Assembly: GCA_017590115.1 (NCBI GenBank) | Contig: JAGGNK010008892.1 | Coordinates: forward strand, 2,363,383 to 2,427,382 | Direction of reading: 5' to 3' | DNA length: 64,000 nucleotides | Source: Montifringilla adamsi | Taxonomy: Eukaryota; Chordata; Aves; Passeriformes; Passeridae | Shown: positions 24,201 through 37,461 of the stretch, one piece after another | How positions within the stretch are numbered: position 1 is the first letter of the stretch | Layout of the letters: the number at the start of each line of letters is the position of its first letter | The notes under the pieces: model-generated | What the model was told of the DNA's origin: nothing | Database searches by the model: none | What the model saw: only the letters and a program-made list of their open reading frames with translations | Position numbers and translations under genes: made by a program

Positions 24201-27200
24201 AACCAGCAGCAGCCCCTCCTCCTCCTGCAGCCCCTGAACCTGTAGCTGCACCTGCTCCCCCCCCTGCTGCAGCACCAATTCCCACTACAATGCCACCAGT
24301 GCCGCCTGTGTCAACTCAGCCCATCGACAGCAAGCCAGGTGAGGCAACAGCCATTTGTTCCTCTTCTCGAGTCTCTCTGCTTTGGGGCAGAGTGTATAAG
24401 GTTAAAGGCATCAAACAGAGGCATTTATGGTGAAGGCCTTCCACAGTATTGCCTTGCTTGCTCCAGACTGGATTGCTCAGCTATGCCTGGAACCTTTCCA
24501 GCCTAATTCAAGGCTGCTTCCATACTGTGTCACTTAAGCAAGGAGCTCAAATGTGCTTTCTACCTGGCTTCTGTTTTTGACTGATGTGTTTTTTACCCTC
24601 AGTGTCTGCTGTGAAGCCGGCTGCAGCCCCAGCGGCAGCCCCTCCTGGGGAGGCAGTGCCCACCAAAGGTGCCAGATCAGAGCATAGGGTAAGCTGTGGG
24701 AACAGGGACCTTGCCAGCACTTCTGTTGCTAGGTGATAATCTGTTCTGGCTTGAGCTTGCCGGATGTGTCTCTATCCACCTGTACACACCCAGCTCAGTA
24801 GAGCTGCGACAGGTGGGAAAATTCTCTACATGAGGGAACCGCTTACAAGTGGTGTGGAGGAAGGGCCTGGACCAATCTGGCATGAGTCTTTTCTAGGCAA
24901 AAGTCTTGTATTGAGCTCTGCTGACTCAGGATAGAAGGACTCAGTGTGATCTTGGTTTGTCCACAGCCCTCAGCAGAGGGTTGAGGCTGCTGAAACTGCC
25001 TTTTGCATTCTTAAGAGGGCATGGTCGAGCAACCTGCTTTCTGAGCATTCTTGCTCTTCTCACGTTAGCCACATGGAAAGCTATGCATGCTTGGAGATCT
25101 TGAGGAATGCAGAGGTCAGAAGTAGCTATACTGTGATGCATTTCAGCACTGCTTTTTGAATGAACTGTGCATTGAGCTGAGCAGTGAAATAAACTCCTCA
25201 GCCCATTGTGCTCCTGACCTAGAGTGAAAACCCTGGCCCTAGGCATCTAGTCAATCAGATGGCAAGAGAAGGGCCTTTTGGGTTTCTTGTTCATTTTGCC
25301 CTTGGATGAGCTTTAGGCAGCTTCTGCTTATACCTTTTTAATTTGCAGGTGAAAATGAATAGGATGCGTCAGCGTATTGCTCAGCGGCTGAAAGAGGCTC
25401 AGAATACTTGTGCCATGCTGACCACTTTCAATGAGATTGATATGAGGTGAGGAGTAAACCTCTTTTTCCTTTTATGAGTAGAAACAGATTAAGGCAGTAA
25501 TCTTTAAATTGCAGTCAAAACCTTGCAGGCTTTCTTTGAAGAGACTGGCAGCATGTCTTTTGGGCCCTCTTTCTTAAGTATGTACTATGGTCTGCATAGC
25601 TTCATCAAGACCACATTGGTGTTGTGGTATGAGGGGGTACATAGCTTCCTAATGACCTGTCATTCCTTGGCAGTCACCTGCTGCTTGTAATAGGGAGAGT
25701 CTCTGACTCATCTTCTGTGGGCTTTTTGGTGGAAGACTGGTAAATGTTGAGCAGAAGACCAGAAGGGACTAGTATCACTTGCGTATAGTGGCTGTTAGAA
25801 GACAGCAAGATGTAGCATCTGCTTTCTGCCACTCCACCAGGTTACTGCTTTTGGAGGTGTTTAACTTCCAGTGAGTTGGTTCTCCAGGGCTCATCAGCCT
25901 TTCAGGTGAGCATTGCTTAGGCCTAAGGCCTTTGCTGTCAGGTGGTACAGCTTTCTAGAGACAGACCAGCACCCTTCCCCATCCTCTCAAGCAGGTGGGG
26001 GGCTCCTGACTCAAGTGCTTGCATGGACTGAGCACACTAATGTCTTTGGAGGGTGGGCAGCTTATGTTACAGTGCATTAAGGGGAAATTGTGCCCAAATC
26101 AAATTGCCTTGTGAAATCCTATGCTACTCCTTAAGACAAAACATGTAAATATTTGGGTCTCAGAACAATAAGGCTGGCAAAATAGTCTTGATTGGAGGGA
26201 AGTGCTGCAGCTTTATCTCCTCTCAGAGGCTCATTGAGGTGTCGCTTTACGCCGGCCTGGGGCTCTCATTGCATCTGGTAATGTGGTTTGGATTGATTAC
26301 TGTGAAGTTGATTTGTGAAGACCTGTGCTGGGGCCTCTTGCTTCCCACGGGGGTCAGTGTCTGAAAGGAGGAGGCCTTAATGAGGCAGTTCCATAGCAAG
26401 TTGTATCCTCATTGCTGCAGCCCTTGTGTCTTGGGAGGCACTAATGTCTTTGGGCAGTAATCCTAACTCTAAACAAGGTTAGACACAGGAAAACAAACAC
26501 TCCAAACCATGGAAAATCCTGCTCCTTGGTGAAACTCTGAAGGTCTCTGAAGGGGGAGGGGATGAACCATGCAATTCCACAGCATCTGATGTTAGGCTAG
26601 AATAGGCAGAGCTTGTAGCTACAGTTTGGTTGATGTTTTGTAAATGGCTTCAATTTTGATTAATAGAAACAGTGGGAAAACGTGACTTTTCTGGTCAAGA
26701 GCTATGGGTGGACTGGCACCCACTACCATAGCTCCTGGGAAAATTCCTTTCATGTTTACTCAACTTACAAAGCCAGAGAGTTGGGTACAAAAGTGGTGTT
26801 GTGCTGTCTGGTGCTGAATTTGCAGAGTGGTTGAGGTCTTTTCCTTTGATCACTTTGATTTTATGTCCTGCATGTTTACTGCTTTTGCCACATCTTGGTT
26901 TTTCACCCTTCTGTGTCAGTCCAGCCACACCTGCATTTGCTGTCTGTGGTGCCACACTGGTATGAGCACTGTTGTCTCCAGAGAATAGGTGGCAACATCA
27001 GGCCTAAGCAGGAAATATACCATGCCACATCTTGCTTCTGTTCTTGGCAGTGTGGTCCTTGCAGGTTTACTTTGGCTGTGGAGCTTGTGGTCCAGGACCA
27101 GTTTCTGTTTGATCCTTTGGCAGGAACCTTAGAGCCATGTTTATATCACAGATGAAGGCTTTTGCAGCAGACTGGAGGTTTCCCATTGGTTGTGCAGATT

Positions 27201-30200
27201 TGCATCCTTGGGGCTGGCACTGGAATCTGTTGCAGAGTGAGGGAACGGTGTTTTCTTGGATTCCGATTACCAGAGTATGTTATCATGTTTTTCGCAGCAA
27301 CATCCGGGAGATGAGAACTGTACACAAGGATACCTTTCTGAAAAAGCACAACTTGAAGCTAGGTTTCATGTCAGCTTTTGTGAAAGCTGCAGCCTTTGCT
27401 CTGCAGGACCAGCCTGTTGTGAATGCAGGTGAGTGGTGACCCTTGCTGGTGACTTGCATATCTAGGGAGCATGGCAGAATGGGGGAAAGCCAATGGCCAA
27501 GTCCATGGCAGGAGTAGTAACTTGGAGCAGCAAGTCAAATGCACAGAAAACGTGGGAACAGTCCTGCATGCTGCAGCTGATTTTGTTAAAGCCACTTTAC
27601 ATAGGTAGAGGATAGCTTGCCAAGAGGGACTCAGTTAGGAAGGGGTGACCAGGAATGGGGCTGGGGCCTTGCATATGCAGCTTGCAGAGGGCAGAGCCTG
27701 CTGGTTGGTGTACAGGTGACTGCTGTAGGCACAGTGCAGTTCCTGGGCGTGTCAGAGGTGCTTGCTGAAGCACAGAAGAACAGAATAACCGAGGGGACAG
27801 TAACTGAGGAGGACTGAGCTGTGTGGACTGTTTTCTTTCCGTCTGTCCTGGTGCCTCTCCCACAGGTACAGCAAGGAATCATTCTTCACTGGAGTTATGT
27901 TTAAGCTGGACATGAGCAAGTTGTTATGATTTTTTCAACTGTCAAACCCTTGATCTTAGGTTCTGCATATGTAACACAAGTTTGTTCTCTTTCTAGTGAT
28001 TGATGACACGACCAAAGAGATTGTGTACAGGGATTATGTGGACATCAGTGTTGCTGTAGCAACTCCCCGGGTAGGTGCCTTGGATGCTTTGTCCATGCTT
28101 CCTGCAGCCTTTCGTATGGGATGATCATATACTTTGAGCCAGCTCAGCTTTGTGCTCTGCTGCAGCAGAAATTAACTGATAAGACTGATTCTATAAATGA
28201 GAATCATTTATAGAGGACCTGCTGCTTTATGGACTGCTGAGATAGGTTTTGAGAGAAGGTAGAGGACCAAGAGTATTCTACCACTATATTCATCTTAATA
28301 AGAGATCTGGTAATAGGGTCAATAGAGATTTTAGTTGTTAATGAGTAAGGCCAGGTTAGGGAAACCCTTTCTTCTCGTGAATCCATGACATAGGCAGTCA
28401 AAGCTTTGAATGTCCTGTCCTCTGGCTAACTTTGCTGTGGTGTTCCACAGAGATATTTCTGTCCAGGGAGAGTATGGGATGGAGTTACAGATGTTGAATT
28501 AGTGAATTACCTTCTTGATTAGAAGATTCTGCTATGAAGCAGAGGTTTGAAAAGGACTAAAGTTCTGTCACTGTCTTCTCCCAAAGTCAAGGGGAGGCCC
28601 AGCAAAAAGAGGTGAGAGAAAGAGGTGCCAGCTGAAATCTCCCAGTGCCTCACCTGGGAATTTATCAATGCGGATCTGGCTCCAGACAGGCCTGGTTGAT
28701 TTTATGAGATAGGCTAGCAAAGGCAAAGATGATGGCTCAATTTAAGGTGTCAGCCTTTGATGTGTGTCATGCCAGGTTTCCTGTCAGGCTACCAGGGTGT
28801 GAGGCAGCTCTGCCAACCAGCTGCTGTGGGCTGAGGGGGAGGCAGGAGCTCTCTGGGGCTGTGTCCAGATTCCTGCCGCATGACAGCTATCTGTGTGTTG
28901 CTGCACTGAATTTGCTATACGTGGACTTTGCTTCTCCCCAGGGTCTGGTGGTCCCTGTGGTTAGGAATGTAGAAAACATGAACTTTGCTGACATAGAGCG
29001 TGCTATCTACGAGTTGGGGGAGAAGGTAAGGAAAGTTTTCTGAGGAGGGGTGGGGGGAGTGGAAAGAATTGAAAATGCTGGATCGGCATGTATTGATTTG
29101 ATCTCTGTGTCGTCATCTCTGACCTCTGACACACTGAGCTGTGCTGTGGGGAGTGATCCAGTTACATGTCTGGCTGTGCCTTTGCCTTCTAGGACAGCTC
29201 TACTTGTTGCCCATCCAGAAGACTACAATCTGTGCATTAGTGACATGGTATATCTTCACCTTTGTCTTTAGAGGCCAAGGCTGAACTGCCCTGGGGTAGA
29301 AGTCCCTGTGTCTGTCTCCTGCAGAAGCAGGAGTTGGAAGCAAAGGCGAGCGAATCCTTCCCAAAAGCCACAAGGTGTTCACTCTAAAGACAGGATGCAT
29401 TTTCAAGCAATTTGTACTGGTTTTTAGTTGAACAAATCAATAAGCAGAGCCCTTTCAATCAATATTTATTCCTGGAAAGAGTGGATGTCCAAACCCTCGT
29501 TCTTTGATCTCTGTGGTCTGTGTGGCTTTCTAAGACCTTATTTTTACTTCTAGGCACGGAAGAATGAACTGGCCATTGAAGACATGGATGGCGGCACTTT
29601 CACAATCAGCAATGGTGGGGTTTTTGGGTCACTCTTTGGAACACCTATCATTAACCCACCCCAGTCTGCCATCTTAGGCATGCATGCCATCTTCGATAGG
29701 CCTGTGGCTGTGGGAGGCAAGGTAGGTGGACCTGCACCAGAGGTTTTAGGGAACAAAGGACGGTGCTCAGCAGACTGAGGACCTTTTTCTAAGGGGTTGG
29801 TGTCACTTCTGAAACACTTCAGAGTGAAGAAGGAGCAGAGACTAATAGGCACCTTTGCTGGCCCTGGTACTTGCCTGGTACTTGAGCTGTGCAGGGGACT
29901 TTGTCCTATCTGTAAGTGGGCAAACTGGTTATAATCCTCTTAGGTGTGGGAAGGAGGAGGTTGTAGCCTTTGTGATAGGGAATGGTTCCAGGAAGGGCCC
30001 TTATCTTGTATGTGGCATGAACCCAGCCTGGGTGGATGGGTAGATAATTTTGCCAGGCAGGACACATCCAGGAGGGCCTGAATGCAGGATTCGGGGTGGG
30101 AAAAAGCCAATTCAGGTCTTCCCTGAATTGACAGGAGGGGGCCATGCAGGCAGGAGCACTGAGCTCTCTAATCCCCTGTCCCTCCTCAGATCGAGGTGCG

Positions 30201-30324
30201 GCCTATGATGTACGTGGCGCTGACCTACGATCACCGGCTCATCGACGGCAGAGAGGCCGTGACCTTCCTGCGCAAGATCAAGGCAGCGGTGGAGGATCCC
30301 CGCGTGCTGCTGCTCGACCTGTAG
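15236..30324 (+). CDS. DLST: Dihydrolipoamide S-succinyltransferase (2-oxoglutarate dehydrogenase E2), 15 exons
   Basis: Core E2 enzyme of mitochondrial 2-oxoglutarate dehydrogenase; it transfers succinyl groups from lipoate to CoA. Exons: 15236-15262 (uncertain), 19593-19626, 20802-20850, 21906-21961, 22317-22391, 22782-22837, 23530-23641, 24183-24338, 24603-24688, 25349-25446, 27298-27428, 27997-28070, 28942-29025, 29554-29721, 30190-30324. All introns are GT-AG and phases agree from exon 2 onward, giving 437 residues. The lipoyl domain has the lipoylated Lys in EIETDK (codon 22835-22837), followed by [17 protein letters not shown] Pro/Ala-rich linker fills exons 8-9. The catalytic domain has the DHRLIDG motif (His codon 30232-30234) and ends LLLDL. 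The start is the weak point: the ATG at 15236 gives MVPLWRSR and then TAG, exactly at the donor, so the transit peptide is unresolved (see findings). The human protein is 453 residues from memory. Confidence 0.93.
21491..21512. repeat. Poly-T tract (22 T) in DLST intron 3
   Basis: A pure run of T lies about 390 bp before the acceptor of exon 4. It is too far upstream to be that acceptor's pyrimidine tract. No transposon body is attached to it that I recognise. Confidence 0.9.
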
Positions 30325-31378
30325 GGCAGCCACACCCCCACACAACCCACCCAGGACAGGGCCGCAGCACCAGCAGGGACGATGCAGGGCATTCAGGAAT
30401 TGGCAGGGGTCATTCCAGTCTTTCTCCCTCCGCTGTGATTGGAGCTGTCCCAGAGGGAATTACGGGGATAGCTCCTACCTCCTTTCCTATTTTGTTTAAT
30501 GAAGGTTTAGTATCTCACAAGAACTTGCCGTGCAGTGGGCCAGCCACTGAATGGCACTGCCTTTCCAGAGCCATCTGTGTGGCATCTTCTCCCTCGCAGC
30601 ACCAAACTCTCACCTCTAGCTTGTCCTATACCACTGGAAACTGCTTGCTGCTGCTGTGCTAGGGTACCCTTCCCTGCCCCTCCATGGCAGGTTCAGCTTT
30701 ACTGCCTAGCACTAAGGTTCCTGGGAGGGAGAGGAGAGGAAAGGCTACTGTCCTGTCCATGTTTTGCTTGAAAATATTTCACACTCATCTGTCTTGCAAG
30801 GGTGGTCTGACCCCGAGGCCACTTGCAGGAAAAGTTTTGGTCAGAGCAGGGCTTGAGGTAGGTGTCATGCTTCTGGCAGTGCCCTAGTTACACTCCCTCC
30901 ACAGACAGTAACACGGGGTGGCAGCTCCCCTACTTTCCCTTGGCGATTGTCTTTCACCAGCCCAGTCACTGTGGCGTGAATATTCTTGTTGGGGTGGGCA
31001 GAGCCCGTGGCCTCTGTGGAGGTAGCACCGTTCCTGGGGACAACCCTTTCACCATTACATGCCCGACATGGGGGTGAGAACCAGCCCCCAGCAGCTGTCC
31101 TTGGCACACAGCTCACTGGCAGTGGGTCTGCCTGCTGGCTTCCTGCGTGTGGGGGCTTGGCTGCTCCCAGCCGACACAGCTGGGGGGCCAGGCCTTTCAC
31201 TGTAATGTATATCCCAGCCCACGGGTGCTGGTTTTGGGGGGAGGGGGGCAGTTCTTAATCTGATAGCGCACACATGAATTGAGGGGTGAGGGGGTTGCTA
31301 GTGCCTGCAGAGTCTATTACTCTTACCCCCTACACAGAACTTGTAACAAAAATATTTAACACAGCGGATTTTAAATGA

Positions 31379-31425
31379 AATAAAACTGTGCAACGACTGC
31401 AAGGTGGGGTGTGTTTGAGTGGGCG
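31379..31425 (+). terminator. DLST: DLST polyadenylation signal
   Basis: AATAAA at 31379-31384 is followed about 20 bp later by a GU-rich element (GTGGGGTGTGTTTGAGTGG), the standard arrangement for cleavage and polyadenylation. It implies a 3' UTR of about 1.07 kb after the stop at 30324. Confidence 0.85.
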
Positions 31426-33360
31426 AGGACTCTGGCATCAGCAGCATCCTGAGTGCAGTGCAAGAGTCCTGTTATCTGGTGGTGAGAGAAAAGGGGCAAT
31501 GGGAACTGACCCCATCGCTCGTGGTACTAAATTGAGTCTTCTCTGCCTGTGAATACTGCTGTCCTCAAAGTCTCTGCCAAAGAATTAGCTGTTCCCAGCA
31601 AAGAGGAGTTTTTAGGGCTGGAAATCAATCCTTTTCTAGCAACAGAATTATTGCAGATGGTGAGAGGAATTCCCAGTGTTAGCTAAAGGGCATGATAGCC
31701 AAGAGGGAGACCTGGGACAGGCTCATAAAGTTTTTCAGAAGTTGAATTTTTACTGCTGCAACGGGAGAATTGTAATTCGTGCAAGTGTGGAAAAGCTGTT
31801 GCAGAGGGAGAAAGGAAGCAAGAGCAAGGAACAGTGGAAGCTGTCTGTGGTACTGGGTATTTCCCTAAGAAGCTGTCCTTGTTGGGACAACACCAAATCA
31901 TTCCTGGATCATGGCAGGGTTTTCCCAGCTCTGACATCAACTTCAGAGATGGTTTACCCTTCCCAGTTACAGCTGAAGAGGGCAGCCCCTTCTAACAGAA
32001 AATGACTGCACTCACAGCTGCCAGACAGATGGAAGGGAGGGCAGTTCCTGGTACTGGTGCCTGCATTTTCCTGGCAGCTAGGGACAAAAACAGAGTGCAG
32101 AGTCAGCTTCTTTGCCTGGCCCTGGCTAAGGTAGGTTAGGGGAAGATGAGAAAACCCTTCCTTGTTCTGGGAAGGGTAGAGAGTCTAATTCTTGTACAAA
32201 TAAGTTGAGTGAAAGAGAAGGCTTTGATTAAAAAATGCTGCTTACACTCAGCCTCTGTGCTGGTTTGGGATACAGGGGGTCCACCTTGACTTTGTACATG
32301 AGCCTGGGGAAACCTTTGTTCTGTCTGGAGCTGCAGTAAGTGAGGTCTTTGAACCAAGCAGGAAGGGAATATACAGTCAAACTCTTAAAATTATGTAAAC
32401 TGCTTTATTTAATCTGCCCTGTCAAGGCTTGCTGTAAGAGAATAGTGCTTGAAACTTCCTTTTGACTTCCTTGGGTGACACCCATGGCACTGAACTGTGA
32501 GATGCCATGCTGTGGCTTTGGACAGAGGGTCCTTCCTCCTGAATCTTCCCCTGAATCACAGGACTAGGAGGCTGGTGGACAGGGGTGCAAGGATGCAGCT
32601 GGAGGGTTCAGCCAGTGCGGGCTGCCATGGAGAGGAAAAGCTCCAGGCTCAGCTGCTCCTGCTCTCTGGCCTTCTGTGGCATTAGTGGTCAGCTCCCTGC
32701 TCGGTCATCCGGTTTCTGCACAACAATCGAGGTGTCTGTACCTTTGCTGGTGTAGGAGATGAGTTTCTCCAGAGCTCTGCTTCCCTCTGGTGGACGAGCA
32801 CTCCTGCTGCTGCCTGGGAGGGTGTCTGCTGCTGCGGGCACAGCACGGCAGCCTCCACCTTGGGCTGTCGGCCGACACGTGTTTGTGCTTTTTCTTTAAT
32901 CCAGAATCTATGTACACGTGGCCTCCATCCCTCTGTGCTGGCTCTCAGGGCTCCCCCCTTCAAACCCCCACGGTGTGAGCCACCAGGGATGGCCATGCTC
33001 AAAGCACAGTTGGCAGGGCTGCTGTCCTGCCAGTGGGAAGGAGCACCCGGGCGTGGAAGGCTGGAGCCACAACACCTAACAATGACAAAAGGCTGGAAGA
33101 AAACCCAGGCATTTCTCCCACATCTGAGCTGCACCCACACAGCTGTGCAGACCTGAGGCTGTGAGGCAGGCAGCAGCATAAGGACACAAGGCCAGGCACT
33201 CACTGCCACCTTCTGGGGTTTGGCTGCAGGGTGCTGATGGCTGGGGTGACACCAACCCAGGGCTCCCAGGCAGGGTGCAGAAACAGATCTGGGGCTCTGT
33301 CACTCAGCAGGCTTGGCCTACACCTCGCTGATGCAGCTCAGAAACAAAAGGACGCTTCTT
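31426..33360. other. Intergenic sequence between convergent DLST and RPS6KL1
   Basis: About 1.9 kb between the two 3' ends. The reading frames are short and overlapping, and I recognise no gene or transposon here. Confidence 0.55.
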
Positions 33361-33377
33361 TAAGTGATATTGAGTCA

Positions 33378-33383
33378 TTTATT
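33378..33383 (-). terminator. RPS6KL1: RPS6KL1 polyadenylation signal
   Basis: TTTATT on the plus strand is AATAAA on the minus strand, about 550 nt beyond the RPS6KL1 stop codon. It is the first good hexamer downstream of the stop. Confidence 0.65.
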
Positions 33384-33452
33384 TTTTTCAGAGGGCAAAG
33401 GGGAGAAGAGCAGAGGGCTCCTTCTTGTGTCACCCCTGCAGCAAGGATGACC

Positions 33453-33468
33453 CACACACACACACACA
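33453..33468. repeat. CA dinucleotide microsatellite
   Basis: About eight CA units inside the predicted RPS6KL1 3' UTR. Confidence 0.85.
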
Positions 33469-33934
33469 TGCAGTCAGGGAGGGGCAGAGACAGCAGGCTT
33501 GGGCTCCAGCCAGCAGGGCCCAGAGGGGCTGCATTTGAAAGCCACAAAAAGTAACAGAGCAGGGGGGTCACTGTGGTAGCAGCAGAGATAAAAAACACAG
33601 GGAGGGAGTTCCAGGGCAGGGCGGTGAGCTGAGGAAGAGATGCCCCAAGAAGGGGAACACCACCACTTCCTGGAGGTGGGTACGCAGGTTCCTTTTCCCC
33701 CCAGGGAGGACCTGGAGAAGACAGGCCCAGCCTGACGCCTTCCTCTTTGGAGATGGCAACAAACAGAAGCTGAGACGGAAGGACAGGTAAGGCTGCAGAA
33801 CCTCGTGTGTGCCCCACCTCCGGGCAGCCCTTGAGGCAAGCCTTCCCCAGCAGGCAGTGCTGCCAGTGCCACTGCGGCCACAAGTGCCAGGGAAGCAGCC
33901 CAGGGCCCAGCTCCCTGGGGGAAGGACAGCCTGC

Positions 33935-36900
33935 CTAGCCCACCAGCTTGTTCCACGAGACTGTGCTGAAGAAGGAGTGAGACTTCAGCTTTGTTATGCC
34001 ACCTCCTCCAGAGCCCAAGCGTCGTTTTGGATTGTACTGCAGGAGCTGCAGAGAAAAGCAATGGAACAGGAGGATGGGGAGATGGGGACACTGGAAATGG
34101 TACCCAGGCTGGACCCTGCCTTTCCCCAACCTCTAGTCCCATTCTCCCTCCCATCCACCCAAACCCCTCACCTCAGTGAGCAGTGATGTAGCAGCCAGGC
34201 TGAGGCCCTCTGGCAGATGCAGCTGGGTGTGAGGCTGAATCCCTGATGGATGGTTTTGGGAGAGTGGCTGCAGGAGGCAGAGGGTGATGGTAAGCAGAGG
34301 CACCAAGGAGGGCTGGAGCACCCTTTGAATCATCATTGCCACATAACCCCAGCCCTACACAGCAGTATTTAAAAGCCAGGGCCCTTAACACCCAGAGACC
34401 ATGCACAGGCAATGGCAATCACATGTCTAAAGGAACCTGGCCAAGAACTGAGATGCCAGCAGGGCTAGGCTTCCTCCCAGCCCTACACAGCAGGCAGCCC
34501 TTAAGCCTCCTCCTCCCCTGTCCTCCTTGCACAGCTCCTCAGCCTCTTACCACTCCTGTCAGCAACTCATACAAGAGAGAGCCAAAGCTCCAGCAGTCGG
34601 CTGCTTCAGTGGGCTCCATGATACCCCCAACTTCTGCAGAAAGAGAAAGAGAGGGGTTAGAGCTGGAGGCAAGGGGCACCAGTGACTACACTGTGCTGGG
34701 CACATTTCACGCCTGCAGGAGCCCCCTCTGTCCAATTGGAGCCACTGGGCAGAGAGCTGGAGAAGCCAGGGGACACGTCCCTTACCTGGAGCACTGTACA
34801 GCTCTTCCCGTGCCTGGCTGCAGAACTGGGGCTCCACCTCTGTCCACTGGCCAAAGAAGGTGAGACGGACATGACCTGCAGAGAGAGCAGCACCAAGTCA
34901 AAAGCAGGAAGGTTAGGAATGACTGGGCACTTCGGTTGTAGCATGAGGCCAAGCCATATCCCTGCCACTGGGAGCAGCCAGGGCACTGGGGCCCTGTCAT
35001 GCCCTGAACACAGAGGAACTGAGCATCCCCTGGCACCACACACCCCTCTGCTGGCCTCCCAGTGCTTGCCTGAGGTGCCCAACAGGTGAGACTGCTTAGG
35101 CAGGCTCCAAGCTCACAGATCTCAGTGCAGGCTGTGGTGAGGAAAGAAGCAGGTTTTAAAGGGAAAGGGGGGGAGAAGGTTAGCTTTCTCCTTGCAAAAC
35201 TCTCTGCATTTTTCTTAAGCAATTTGTAGCTCTCCAATTTGTCCCAGATGTTGCCAACTGAGCAGGGACTTGCACTGACAGCAAGACCCATGGCTCAGAG
35301 GGACGGGACAGCTCCAGAACATCCCCAGCAGGCAGTTACTATAAGCAGGGGAAAACTAACCCACTAGTCCCACTAACCTGAGGCACAGTTCAGCTGGTCT
35401 CAGCTTCCCCAGGCTGGGATTTCCCAGGCAGCCAACCCCCACATGGGAACAGGGGCAATGCATTTCTGTGGCTATGGCCCTTGACTCTCCTGCTGCAGAG
35501 CTATCTCTTGTAATAATTACTTGGAAAACCTAAGTGAGATCACACTTCCAATTTCAGAAATACCAAACCTTCCCAGACTCCCACCCTCCTCCAAAGCAAA
35601 CACAAGAAAGTCCACATCTTCTGGAAATGGGGCAAGCAGCAGTCTCCCAGCTGGGATACCAATTTCCTCCTCCTTGGGGCAGCAGCAAGGGGCATTACCT
35701 ACCAGCTGTATCAAGCAGCACGTTCCTGGGGTTGAGGTCCCGGCACAATATACCCTGTTGGTGAAGTCCCTCTAAGGCCAGGAGGATTTCTGCTGCCCAC
35801 AGCTGCACCTGCTCTTCCTTTACAGCCCACGCTCTCCGGTTGTGCCCATGGGAAGCCAAAGCCCTGCATTGTCCTGATGCTGGCTGTTTGCTGAGGCAGC
35901 CACAAGTCAGGCTTGCTCCCCAAGAAGGCTCCCACGTGGCTGGGTCAGGCACACTGGGTTTGGCAGAGCTGGACAGGGCAACTCCTGCAGGAAGCTGCCT
36001 CTCACCCAGGGTCAGGAGGGGCTGAGCCTGAGAGGCCTCAGACACTTTCTGAGCTGGCAGTTGCCCTGCCCCTGGCTGGCCCCCTCTCACAGTCTTTGGT
36101 ACAGGGACAAGCCCCTGGGGAAGCCTGGGGCCTTGCTGGGAGGCTGTTCTCTCAGATATGCAGCCTGTGCTGCTGGTTAGATCATTCCACGGGTAGACAA
36201 CCAGGCCCTGGCTGGCAAGGTGGCCAGGGCATTTGGCTGACGCTGCTGGAATATGGTCCACAACACCAGACACAGTCTGTGTCACACTCAGATCTTGTCC
36301 TCCGGGTGCAGCCCCACTGCCACCAGCAGGAGCCAGGAGAAGCTGGCAGTGGTTCCCTGAGCCAGAGTCTGTGGGGCCAGGGGACTGCTCCTGAGGGAGT
36401 GAGGCATCAGTGTTTCCCAACACCTGGTAGTTCACAGAGCCTGGGAGGCCACTGCCTGTCCAAACAGGGAGGAGGGATACTTGGCTGCCACCCTGGGAGT
36501 TTCCCACACCATCCTCTGTGCCATGGTCCTGGAGGGCTTGAATGGTGTTTGAATCAGCACAGTCCTGCTGCACACAGTACTTGGAGCGGAGGTGAGACCA
36601 CAGTGTCCCCCCTGGAAAGCAGAAAGGAGAACAAGTGATGAGGCAGAAATTATCCCTGGTTCCCGCACTGTTGACATGGCCCATTCAGGCCCAGCCCAAG
36701 GCTCACACAGTGGGGTTGTGATGGAGCATCATTAATCTCCCCAACAGCAAAGCTCAAGTCCATGCAGAATGCAACCCTGCCCTACAAGCACACCATGCCC
36801 AATGCTACAGCTTCCCTAGGACCTGGCACACCTAAGTCCCATTCCCTCCTCCTTTAACAGCCCTCTCCCCATTCTACACCATTCTTTGATCCCATCTCTG

Positions 36901-37430
36901 CCACTACCACGTCACAGACAAGCCACATATTCACAAATGCTCCTGATCCCACTGCCATCCCCACTTCCCCCTGAAAGCCTTTCCTTCCTGTGTGACAGAA
37001 ATTCCAGAGAGCTCCCACAGCATGGCATGAGGCCATGGGTCAGCGAGGAGCCAGAGCAGCAAACCCTGGAGCCCACAGCGTGTTGCCAGGGCTTCCCAGC
37101 CTCACTACATTCAGTGCTGGCTTCTTGCTTCTTTCTGTAAACTCATCCCATGGCAATGCACAAGGAGTTGAGCCTGTTCTCCACGTCAGCCTCCATTTAT
37201 CATTACTGGACTCCAGCTGCTGCTCCCTACATATCCATTCAACCAGCACATAAATAAGCTACATGGGAGAAGCCTCCACATTGTCATACTTCTTCACCAG
37301 GATCTGGGACAACCTCAAGTATGCCTCCTTGATGTACCCAAACCCCAGTATGCTCACTGCTCCTTATGCCCTAATTTTCCATTTCCTCTCTTTGGTATGA
37401 TCTCAAAATCCAGTGCGACCTCTTGCAACC

Positions 37431-37461
<31 letters not shown>

